Positions 1 to 6,165 of a DNA stretch of 8,355 nt are shown here, piece by piece. The stretch spans positions 1 through 8,355 of the forward strand of contig JAJXSZ010000126.1 in the NCBI GenBank assembly GCA_021784255.1, given 5' to 3'. A model generated the notes under the pieces. It did no database searches and had not been told where the DNA came from. It was given only the letters and a program-made list of their open reading frames with translations. How positions within the stretch are numbered: position 1 is the stretch's first letter; every line of letters begins with the position of its first letter. Source of the DNA: Pseudomonadota bacterium. Its GTDB lineage: Bacteria > Pseudomonadota > Alphaproteobacteria > Acetobacterales > Acetobacteraceae. The translations under genes were made by a program, and so were the position numbers.

Positions 1-854
1 CAGTTGAACCGCAGGCAGCCGATTTCGCCGGTGACGTCGGTGACGCGCGTTTCGATCTTGCCGGAGGATTTGAGGGCGCCGATGAGATCGATGTCCGGAT
101 TTTCCCACCAGTCCTGCTCGCCCGATTCGAGCGCCCCGGCCTTGGTCGCGGAGTCGGGAATCACCGTCCATTCGACGCGATCGAAATGCGCCACCTTGGG
201 GCCAGCCATGAAGGAGGGCGTGCCGCTGCTGCGCGGCACATAGCCGGCGAATTTCTCGAACACGAGCTTGGCGCCCGGCACCCGCTCGGACGTCTTGAAG
301 ACGAACGGGCCGCTGCCGACCGAGGCCGTGATCTGATCGCGCGGGTTCGCCGGAATCTGGTGCGCCGGCATGATGCAGGAACTGTAATAGGCGAGGGTGC
401 TGGGCAGCAGCGCGAACGGCTTCTTGAGCTTGATGACCAGCGTCTTGTCGTTGGGCGCCGCGACGCTGTCCACATAGGAGCCGACGGTGATGCCGAGTGT
501 GTCCACCCGCATCCAGCGCTTCAGCGAGGCAACGCAATCTGCGGCGGTAACGGGGGCGTTGTCGTGGAACTTGAGCCCGTCGCGCAGCGTGATGGTCCAG
601 GTGCGGTCGTCGGCGGAGAGCGTGTGGCCGGCCGCCATCTGCGGCTGCGGCGTGAAGCTCGCGTCGTTGCCGTAAAGCGTGTCGTAGACCGCGAGCGAAT
701 AGTTGCGGGTGATGTCGGCCGTCGTCCACACCGGATCGAGCGAGGCGACATCGGCTTGCGGAATGAATTTCAGCGTGCTGGTGGCGGCACGCGCGATGGT
801 GGGCGCGGCGAGCGTGGTCGCGGCACCGGACGCCATGAAGGCACGACGTTTCAT
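1..854 (-). CDS. ABC transporter substrate-binding protein, SBP_bac_5 family (3'-truncated by window edge)
   Basis: This is the N-terminal 284 residues of a periplasmic solute-binding protein of the peptide/opine/nickel class (SBP_bac_5), which would deliver a peptide-like or other small solute to an ABC importer. The frame is open to the left edge, ending in GCLRFN and the first two bases of a Trp codon. The N-terminus MKRRAFMASGAATTLAAPT carries a twin-arginine motif (RRAFMA) and a short hydrophobic segment, with likely cleavage after ARA near residue 23, so Tat export is expected. The family signature WTITLRDGLKFHDNAPVTAAD lies near residues 86-106. It is the second copy of a tandem pair: about 235 of 284 residues match the upstream paralog with no gap. 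The start at 854 is chosen because a G-rich Shine-Dalgarno lies eight bases upstream and the Tat N-region is normally short. The substrate cannot be told. No permease gene is in view. Confidence 0.9.
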   Translation of the reverse strand, partial: MKRRAFMASGAATTLAAPTIARAATSTLKFIPQADVASLDPVWTTADITRNYSLAVYDTLYGNDASFTPQPQMAAGHTLSADDRTWTITLRDGLKFHDNAPVTAADCVASLKRWMRVDTLGITVGSYVDSVAAPNDKTLVIKLKKPFALLPSTLAYYSSCIMPAHQIPANPRDQITASVGSGPFVFKTSERVPGAKLVFEKFAGYVPRSSGTPSFMAGPKVAHFDRVEWTVIPDSATKAGALESGEQDWWENPDIDLIGALKSSGKIETRVTDVTGEIGCLRFN

Positions 855-893
855 GATTGGGACCCCCCCCTGACGAGGCGGGCAGCCTCGCAT
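855..893 (-). promoter_or_regulatory. Leader of truncated binding-protein gene: G8 Shine-Dalgarno and hairpin
   Basis: On the minus strand a run of eight G (positions 863-870) preceded by A forms the ribosome binding site, eight bases before the ATG at 854. Just upstream, 874-879 (cgaggc) pairs with 885-890 (gcctcg) around a 5-base loop, giving a small GC-rich hairpin next to the ribosome binding site. An in-frame ATG also exists at 893, 13 codons upstream. It is not preferred because it has no clear ribosome binding site and would spoil the Tat N-region. Confidence 0.55.
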
Positions 894-911
894 GTTTGCC
901 GGCGCTGGCAT

Positions 912-951
912 AGCCGGTCGGCGGCCGCGGATCCGCGGCCGCCGACCGGCT
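912..951. repeat. Perfect 40-base palindrome between tandem paralogs
   Basis: Every base from 912 to 951 pairs with its mirror, centred on GGATCC at 929-934. In RNA this would be an 18-bp stem with a GATC loop, almost entirely G and C. It touches the first base of the stop codon (TGA, 953-951) of the complete binding-protein gene and ends about 20 bases before the homologous leader of the next copy. No T-run follows on the minus strand, so a classical rho-independent terminator is not supported. An mRNA-stabilising or partly terminating intercistronic hairpin is more likely. Confidence 0.8.
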
Positions 952-2519
952 CAGACGCGGCGGACGCCGTACATCTGCGGGAAGCCCATGCGGATGTCCT
1001 TCAGGTAGGTCCGGTACGCGGTCGGCTGCTGGTACATGCCCAGCGGCACGTAGGGCACGTCCTGCCACAACAGATGCTGCATCTGTTCGCAGATCTTCTG
1101 CTGCGCCGCGACATCGGGCGCGTTCATCCAGTCGGTTGCCAGCTTGTCCATCGCCGGCATGGTCGGCCAGCCGTACCAGGCCTTCCTGCCGTTGCCCTCG
1201 ATCGCGGGGTTGGCGAGGGGCATGATGTTGCCGATGCCGCCGAGGAAGGTGAAGAAGATGTTCCACCCGCCCTGCGCCGGCGGCTTCTGCGAGGCGCGGC
1301 GCTGGATGACGGTGCCGAAGTCGAGCTCGTCCAGCTCGACGTTGAAGCCCATCTTCTTGAGCACGTCGACGGCGACGAGCCCCTCGCTGTTGATGATCGG
1401 GATATTCGCGCCCACCAGCACGGTGATCTTCTCGCCCTTGTAGCCGGCTTTTTCCAGCTCCGGCTTGAGGCTCGCCGGATCCTTCACGCCGTGTGTCACG
1501 GCGACGCCCGTGGTCGAGGCCATCGGCGTGCCGGGGACGAAGAGGCCGACATCGGTCTTGATGATGCTCGGTTCCGAGCCGGCGACCGCGGCCATCACCT
1601 CTTTCTGGTTCATCGCGCGCAGCACCAGGCGGCGGATTTCCGGCTTGTCGAAGGGCGGGTAGAGCCAGTTGAACCGCAGGCAGCCGACCTCGCCGGTGAC
1701 GTCGGTGATGCGTGTCCTGATCTTGCCCGTCGCCCTGAGCGTGGCGAGGAGGTCGATGTCCGGGAAGGCCCACCAGTCCTGCTCGCCGGACTCGAGCGCC
1801 GCGGCGCTGGTCGCGGAATCCGTGATGACGGTCCATTCGACGCGATCGAAGTGCGCCACCTTGGGGCCGGCCATGAAGGAGGGCGTGCCGCTGCTGCGCG
1901 GCACATAGCCGGCGAATTTCTCGAACACGACCTTCGCGCCCGGCACCCGCTCACTGGCCTTGTAGACGAAGGGGCCGCTGCCGATCGCGGTCGTGATCTG
2001 GTCGCGCGGATTTGCCGGCACCTGGTGCGCCGGCATGATGCAGGAGCTGTAGAGCGCCAGTGCCGTGGGGATCAGCGCGAACGGCTGCTTGAGCCTGATG
2101 ACCAGCGTCTTGTCGTTGGGGGCGGCGAAGCTGTCGACGTAGCGGGCGACGATGACGCCGAACGGATCGACCTGGATCCAGCGCCGCAGACTCGCGACGC
2201 AGTCGGCAGCGGTGACGGGTGCGTTGTCGTGGAACTTGAGCCCGTCGCGCAGCGTGATGGTCCAGGTGCGCTTGTCGGCGGAGAGCGTGTGGCCGGCCGC
2301 CATCTGCGGCTGCGGCGTGAAACTCGCGTCGTTGCCGTAAAGCGTGTCGTAGACCGCGAGCGAGAAATTGCGGGTGGGATCGCCCGTCGTCCACACCGGG
2401 TCGAGCGACGTCGGGTCGGAGATCGGGATATGCTTCAGCGTGCTGGTGGTGGCACGTGCGATGGTGGGCGCGGCAAGCGCGGTCACGGCACCGGAAGCCA
2501 TGAAGGCACGACGTTTCAT
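951..2519 (-). CDS. ABC transporter substrate-binding protein, SBP_bac_5 family
   Basis: This 522-residue protein has the usual size for the extracytoplasmic binding proteins of peptide/nickel-type ABC importers. The N-terminus MKRRAFMASGAVTALAAPT has a twin-arginine motif and probable cleavage after ARA (residue 23), so it should be exported folded by Tat. Residues 38-60 (SLDPVWTT...NFSLAVYDTLYG) and 86-114 (WTITLRDGLKFHDNAPVTAAD...RRW) are the typical family 5 N-terminal signature. The C-terminus, with VPYVPLGMYQQPTAY near residue 500 and a final MRMGFPQMYGVRRV, also fits the family. The ATG at 2519 follows a minus-strand GAGGGG ribosome binding site eight bases away. It is preceded by 242 bases without a gene and followed after 96 bases by its paralog, so the two are probably co-transcribed. 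The ligand is not deducible. Partner permease and ATPase genes are absent here and may lie to the left. Confidence 0.93.
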   Translation of the reverse strand: MKRRAFMASGAVTALAAPTIARATTSTLKHIPISDPTSLDPVWTTGDPTRNFSLAVYDTLYGNDASFTPQPQMAAGHTLSADKRTWTITLRDGLKFHDNAPVTAADCVASLRRWIQVDPFGVIVARYVDSFAAPNDKTLVIRLKQPFALIPTALALYSSCIMPAHQVPANPRDQITTAIGSGPFVYKASERVPGAKVVFEKFAGYVPRSSGTPSFMAGPKVAHFDRVEWTVITDSATSAAALESGEQDWWAFPDIDLLATLRATGKIRTRITDVTGEVGCLRFNWLYPPFDKPEIRRLVLRAMNQKEVMAAVAGSEPSIIKTDVGLFVPGTPMASTTGVAVTHGVKDPASLKPELEKAGYKGEKITVLVGANIPIINSEGLVAVDVLKKMGFNVELDELDFGTVIQRRASQKPPAQGGWNIFFTFLGGIGNIMPLANPAIEGNGRKAWYGWPTMPAMDKLATDWMNAPDVAAQQKICEQMQHLLWQDVPYVPLGMYQQPTAYRTYLKDIRMGFPQMYGVRRV

Positions 2520-2581
2520 GATTTGGACCCCTCGTTGCGAGACAAGCAGCCTCGCATGTTTACCGATGTTGGCGTAACCCG
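1666..2581 (-). repeat. Tandem duplication unit, complete copy
   Basis: This is the counterpart of 1-915. Nucleotide identity is uneven. Positions 1842-1930 and 2222-2362 are nearly identical to 177-265 and 557-697, even at third codon positions, whereas the intervening stretches differ at many silent and replacement sites. Such mosaicism is typical of gene conversion between tandem copies, although local constraint could also contribute. Confidence 0.8.
2520..2557 (-). promoter_or_regulatory. Leader of complete binding-protein gene: Shine-Dalgarno and hairpin
   Basis: The minus-strand GAGGGG lies eight bases before the ATG at 2519. Positions 2536-2541 (tgcgag) pair with 2551-2556 (ctcgca) across a 9-base loop, so a hairpin sits immediately upstream of the ribosome binding site, as in the other copy. 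The shared arm is conserved between copies, while the opposite arm has changed and still pairs. Confidence 0.45.
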
Positions 2582-2761
2582 CCGCTCAATGCATGCCGCG
2601 CCGCGGGCAGGCGCTCTCTGCCACAGCCAAGGTGGCATCCGCAGATCTTTCGCCGGCTCGGTGACGGCGGCTACGCGGCGCGATTGGCGGGCGTTCCTGC
2701 CGGCCCGGCCGCGAACGCGGCGCATCATACGTTCCCGGCGTTCCGCTTACCACAGGGGCAG
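2558..2761 (-). promoter_or_regulatory. Intergenic region with possible promoter for the binding-protein genes
   Basis: The gap between the Hint-protein gene and the complete binding-protein gene holds no credible gene. On the minus strand a TATGAT hexamer (plus-strand atcata, 2724-2729) resembles a -10 box. The sequence 17 bases upstream, TGGTAA, is a poor -35, so the promoter call is tentative. A small hairpin at 2708-2721 (gccgc, loop gaac, gcggc) lies just downstream of that box. No T-run terminator for the Hint-protein gene was found. Confidence 0.3.
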
Positions 2762-5700
2762 TCAGGCCGAGATGCTTGCCACCCCTGTCATCGGCAGGAA
2801 ACGGGCCTGAGTGAGCAGCCGCAGGTGCATCGCGCGCAGTGCCGGCGCGGCCGGGTCGACCAGGATCGGCGCGCAGCCCTGCTCGTGCCAGACGCGCCGG
2901 GCCAGGTCCTGGCGGGCGAAATCCGGGTGCAATTCCGTCGGCCCCTCGGCATTCTCGAAGGCGGTGCGGTTGCCGGTGTCGAGGTAGGACTCGCAGGGCA
3001 GATCCTCGGCAAGCAGCACGTCGTGCTGGTCCAGCTCCACATGCCAATAAGTGACGTGGTCGCGCGTCTCCTGGACGATGCTCTGGCCGTTGACGAGGTA
3101 GCGGATCGGCACCAGGTAGCCGTCCACGAACACGGCGTGGTCGGGCGAAAGCACCAGGTCGCGGGTCGGCAGATTGTCGCCGAAGGCGCCGGCGCGGATG
3201 CGCACCGGCATCACATCATACGGCTTCGGATGCTGCTTGAGGTTGGTGCGGCGATGGCCGAGCCAGCGGACCGTGGCGAGGCGGCCCGACGCGGTGCGGA
3301 CCTTCTCGCCCACCTGCAGCGCCTCCACCGGCACCTTGCCGAACGCGCCGGCGATGCGTGTGCCCGCGGCGAAGCAGGCGGTGACGTAGGTGTTGCTGTT
3401 GCGGACGACATAGCTGAAATCGCTCGACGGCAGCGACGTGCTGAGGTTGAGCGTGACGCCGGTGCCGGCGACGGTGAGCTGCGCGCCGGAGAGCACGAGC
3501 CCCGACGCGGCCGCGCCGAGAACCTCGATTGTCTCCTGGCCGCCGAAATTGGCGATCGTCGGCGACGGCGCAGCGCCGGGCACCACGGCCAGGGTGGCAT
3601 TCGCGCCCATCAGGATCTCGCCGGCGCCGGCGAGGCTGGAGGCGAGGGTCAGTGCGCCGAGATCGGTGAGGATGGCGCCGGAGGCAAGGGAAGCGCCGGC
3701 GCCGGTCCACACCCAGTCCGCGCCGGCGTTGACGTCGATCTGATAGATGTCGCGCAGCTGGGTGACGCCGCTGTTGAGCGTGCCGGTGCCGGTGCCGGTG
3801 GCGAGCTGGAGCGTGGTGAGGAAGCCCGAACTCAGGGTGTTTTTGCCGCCGACCACGCCCTGGACATCGGCGCCGGGCTGCAGGACCAGGAGGTTGCTGA
3901 CCGCCGACCGGAACTGGATCGCGTAGGCCGAGCCGGTGATCGTTCCGGCATCGACCACGGTCATCGGCGCGGCGATGCTTCCGGCCTGGATGCCGACCCA
4001 CCCCACGATCGTGCCGCTCGCGAGATTGGTGACGGTGCCACCGTAGAGCGACATGCCCTGGGAGTTGTTCGTGGCGGTCGCGGCGATCAGCCCGCCATTG
4101 ACGATGGTGCCGCCGGCCTCCGCGATCGCGCCGTTCTGTCCGCCGATGATCGTGCCGCCGGGAGCATTGCCGATATCGGCCATCACCTTCAGATCGATGC
4201 CGGTGCCGGTGCTGAAGAGGCCCTCGATGAGCCCGGGGTTGATGATGGTGGCGAAGGTGCCCGCGGGACCGCTCACGTAGACGCCGACATCGTGGCCGGC
4301 GATGGTTCCCGTCGCCGAGAACGAGCCACCGGCGGTCAGCCCGTTGACGATCGTGCCGCCGTCGAAGAGGCCGATGCCCGCGGCAGTGGTGTTCGTCGGG
4401 TTGGTCACCAGGCCGCCATTGGCGATGTAGACGTTGCTTGCACCGCTCAGGCCGATGATACCCGCGGTGCGCGTCGTCGGCGTCGATGCGCGCGCGATCA
4501 ACGCCCCCGGCTCGACGGTCACGGCGTCGTTGGCCGTGAGCATCAGGCCGTAGCCGCCGACGGTGCCGGCCGGATGCTTGCTGCTGCCGCTCATGTCCCT
4601 CAGCGTGACATTGGCCAGCAGCGTGTCGACCGCCGTGAAGTCCCATGCGCCCCGGACCAGGAGCTGCTGGAAGTTGACGAACGTGCTGTTGAGGTTGGTC
4701 AGCGTGCCGGTGGTCTGGCTGCTGGTCTGGCTGCCGTAGTCGGAAAGCCAGAGCGTGCTCTCGATGCCCGCGCCGATGGTGTTGCCGCCGTCGACGATGC
4801 CCCGGAAGACGGCGCCGACCGCATAGTCGACCCGGTTGGCATACCCGGCGGCGAGCGCGACCGCTGTGCCGTTGCCGCCGATGATGGTGCCGATGCTCTG
4901 GAAGGTGCCGGCGCCGCCCTTGACGTAGAGACCGAACGAGCCGCCGGCAATCGTTGCGTTGGCGAGATCCTGAACAGTGCCGCCGCGGAGCAGCCCAATG
5001 CCGCTCTTGGTGGCCTCCGCGATCGTGCCGCGGTTGATGATGTAACCGCTGCCGCCGGGGACATAGATGCCCGCCGAGGTCGCAGCGGTGCCGAGGATGC
5101 GCCCGCCAATGGCGTTGTCGACGGTGCCGCCGCCTGGCAGGTTGATGACGCCGTAATGGCCCGCTTCCAGCAGGCCGGTGTTGTAGACGCTGCCGAGACC
5201 GCCGAGAATGACGATGCCGCGGCCGGCGCCGTCGATCGTGCCGCCGAGGTTGGAGACCGTGCCGCCGCCATTGATGGTGGCCTTCAGCGCGACCGCGGCG
5301 GAGGTGGTCGACGTCTCGCCGATGAAGCCGCTGTTGGTGAGCGTGACCGGGCCGTCGCCGCTGTTTCCCTTGCTGTTCAGCGAGGCGCTGTAGACCTGGG
5401 CGTTCTGACCGAAAAGCGTGCCGCCGGAAAGGTTGGTGACGCTGCCGCCGTGATCGAGTTCGACCGAATGCGCCGTGGTCGAATAGAGATAGCCGCTGTT
5501 GATCACGGTGCCGGCGGCGCCGTTCACGTAGATCGAGTTGGCGGCCTGGCGGATCACGCCGGTGGCGCCGTTGACGACCGTTCCGCCGGCCAGCAGGATG
5601 ACGTCGCCCTGGCCGGTGTCGGTGATGATGCCGTTGTTGACCAGTGTGCCGAGGCCGGTCTTGAAGCCGACCGCATGCGAGACGCCGGCGATCGTGCCGG

Positions 5701-6064
5701 TGTTGGCATTGCTTATATAGCCGCCGGCATAGAGGAACGCGCCGCCATTGACGGCGCCGTCGAGGAGGCCGCTGTTGAGAACCACGCCGGCTCCGGTCTT
5801 GATCTCGAGCGCGCCGCCGCCGGTGATGGTGGCGCCCTGGGCGTTGGTGATGGCGCCGCTGCTGAGGTAGACGCCGTAGTCGCCGGCGGCGGGCGATCCG
5901 AAGATCTTGCCATCGTTGACGATGGTCCAGGCGGTCGTCGCGCCGAGGGCGAACAGGCCGGACCCGACGGAGATCGTTCCCGTATTGGTGACGGGGCTGC
6001 CGTAGGTCGGCGATGTCAGCGTGATCGCCGTGCCATGGCTGCCCGAAATCGTCGTTGTCGTCAT
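2762..6064 (-). CDS. Beta-helix repeat surface protein with C-terminal Hint (Hedgehog/intein) domain
   Basis: This 1100-residue protein is very rich in Gly, Thr, Ala, Asn and Val. Residues 1 to about 395 and about 490-710 are arrays of short beta-helix or adhesin-like repeats of the form GGTVxNxxxGxI and GVYVxGGxGT. Each array is closed by a cap-like segment, near 395-485 and 710-800. After a linker, CFAAGTRIAGAFGKVPVEAL begins a Hint domain at Cys897, with LSPDHAVFVDG carrying the block-B-like His976. A conserved tail (LHPDF...VWHEQGCAP) follows. In Hint proteins the first Cys drives an N-to-S acyl shift and self-cleavage, so release or anchoring of the repeat part is plausible but unproven. 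No Sec or Tat signal, lipobox or beta-barrel is visible, so the secretion route is unknown. The ATG at 6064 has a strong Shine-Dalgarno (AGGAGAG, minus strand, 6075-6069) five bases away. The glycosyltransferase gene ends 101 bases upstream. Confidence 0.9.
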   Translation of the reverse strand: MTTTTISGSHGTAITLTSPTYGSPVTNTGTISVGSGLFALGATTAWTIVNDGKIFGSPAAGDYGVYLSSGAITNAQGATITGGGALEIKTGAGVVLNSGLLDGAVNGGAFLYAGGYISNANTGTIAGVSHAVGFKTGLGTLVNNGIITDTGQGDVILLAGGTVVNGATGVIRQAANSIYVNGAAGTVINSGYLYSTTAHSVELDHGGSVTNLSGGTLFGQNAQVYSASLNSKGNSGDGPVTLTNSGFIGETSTTSAAVALKATINGGGTVSNLGGTIDGAGRGIVILGGLGSVYNTGLLEAGHYGVINLPGGGTVDNAIGGRILGTAATSAGIYVPGGSGYIINRGTIAEATKSGIGLLRGGTVQDLANATIAGGSFGLYVKGGAGTFQSIGTIIGGNGTAVALAAGYANRVDYAVGAVFRGIVDGGNTIGAGIESTLWLSDYGSQTSSQTTGTLTNLNSTFVNFQQLLVRGAWDFTAVDTLLANVTLRDMSGSSKHPAGTVGGYGLMLTANDAVTVEPGALIARASTPTTRTAGIIGLSGASNVYIANGGLVTNPTNTTAAGIGLFDGGTIVNGLTAGGSFSATGTIAGHDVGVYVSGPAGTFATIINPGLIEGLFSTGTGIDLKVMADIGNAPGGTIIGGQNGAIAEAGGTIVNGGLIAATATNNSQGMSLYGGTVTNLASGTIVGWVGIQAGSIAAPMTVVDAGTITGSAYAIQFRSAVSNLLVLQPGADVQGVVGGKNTLSSGFLTTLQLATGTGTGTLNSGVTQLRDIYQIDVNAGADWVWTGAGASLASGAILTDLGALTLASSLAGAGEILMGANATLAVVPGAAPSPTIANFGGQETIEVLGAAASGLVLSGAQLTVAGTGVTLNLSTSLPSSDFSYVVRNSNTYVTACFAAGTRIAGAFGKVPVEALQVGEKVRTASGRLATVRWLGHRRTNLKQHPKPYDVMPVRIRAGAFGDNLPTRDLVLSPDHAVFVDGYLVPIRYLVNGQSIVQETRDHVTYWHVELDQHDVLLAEDLPCESYLDTGNRTAFENAEGPTELHPDFARQDLARRVWHEQGCAPILVDPAAPALRAMHLRLLTQARFLPMTGVASISA
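3660..6000 (-). repeat. Degenerate coding repeats of the beta-helix passenger
   Basis: Recurrent short coding blocks, seen on the plus strand as variants of gccgccgttgacgatggtgc and gcgatcgtgccg, reflect protein repeats containing GTI, NxG and GGTV. They are diverged, irregularly spaced and in frame, so they are protein-level repeats and not a DNA-level array. They explain why several other frames on both strands stay open for thousands of bases. Confidence 0.7.
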
Positions 6065-6165
6065 CCAACTCTCCTGTCGGCGTAAACTTTCTTAAGCAAA
6101 GCTAACGATTTTGTCGGTTCGAGCCAAATTGATGCAAGAACAATCGTGCGGCGGGCGGGCGCAAT
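6065..6165 (-). promoter_or_regulatory. AT-rich upstream region and ribosome binding site of the Hint-protein gene
   Basis: This 101-base gap is clearly richer in A and T than its surroundings, especially 6080-6150, which suggests a promoter. Candidate boxes on the minus strand (TTGGCT, then a TAGCTT-like hexamer at 17-base spacing) are weak, so none is claimed firmly. The Shine-Dalgarno AGGAGAG at 6075-6069 is near consensus. No terminator-type hairpin with a T-run was seen after the glycosyltransferase stop at 6166, so read-through transcription is possible. Confidence 0.4.

Larger units (their letters stand above)
1..915 (-). repeat. Tandem duplication unit, truncated copy
   Basis: This segment aligns with 1666-about 2581 at a constant offset of 1665 bases through the coding part (to 854). 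One single-base length difference follows in the leader. Homology fades near 915, at the edge of the 40-base palindrome. The unit carries the binding-protein gene together with its leader, including the shared 16-base block GCAGCCTCGCATGTTT. It may continue beyond the left edge. Confidence 0.85.

Noticed and set aside
912..951. Palindrome as a rho-independent terminator
   Set aside because: The stem is excellent, but no T-run follows it on either strand, so the classical terminator criterion is not met.
2516..2728. Minus-strand 70-codon frame whose stop overlaps the binding-protein ATG (ATGA)
   Set aside because: It would suggest translational coupling, but the protein is Arg-rich without family features, and the frame is not conserved in the sister leader, where the same ATG is in frame with the gene instead.
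186..2810. Plus-strand open frame of 874 codons antisense to both binding-protein genes
   Set aside because: Its internal repeats only mirror the tandem duplication on the other strand, and it crosses gene boundaries and the palindrome. It has no credible protein family or ribosome binding site.
3660..6000. Repeated short blocks considered as a CRISPR or tandem DNA array
   Set aside because: The repeats are diverged, irregularly spaced and in frame, and they encode GTI and NxG beta-helix motifs, so they belong to the protein.
3216..6068. Second minus-strand frame of 950 codons overlapping the Hint-protein gene
   Set aside because: It is Arg/His/Gln-rich low-complexity sequence, as expected from an out-of-phase reading of GC-rich repeats.
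2684..6085. Plus-strand open frame of 1133 codons antisense to the Hint-protein gene
   Set aside because: It is rich in Arg, Asp, Ala and Gly with no recognisable domain, and it mirrors the coding phase of the repeat gene. High GC removes stops in the antisense frame. The minus-strand frame has the ribosome binding site and the Hint domain.
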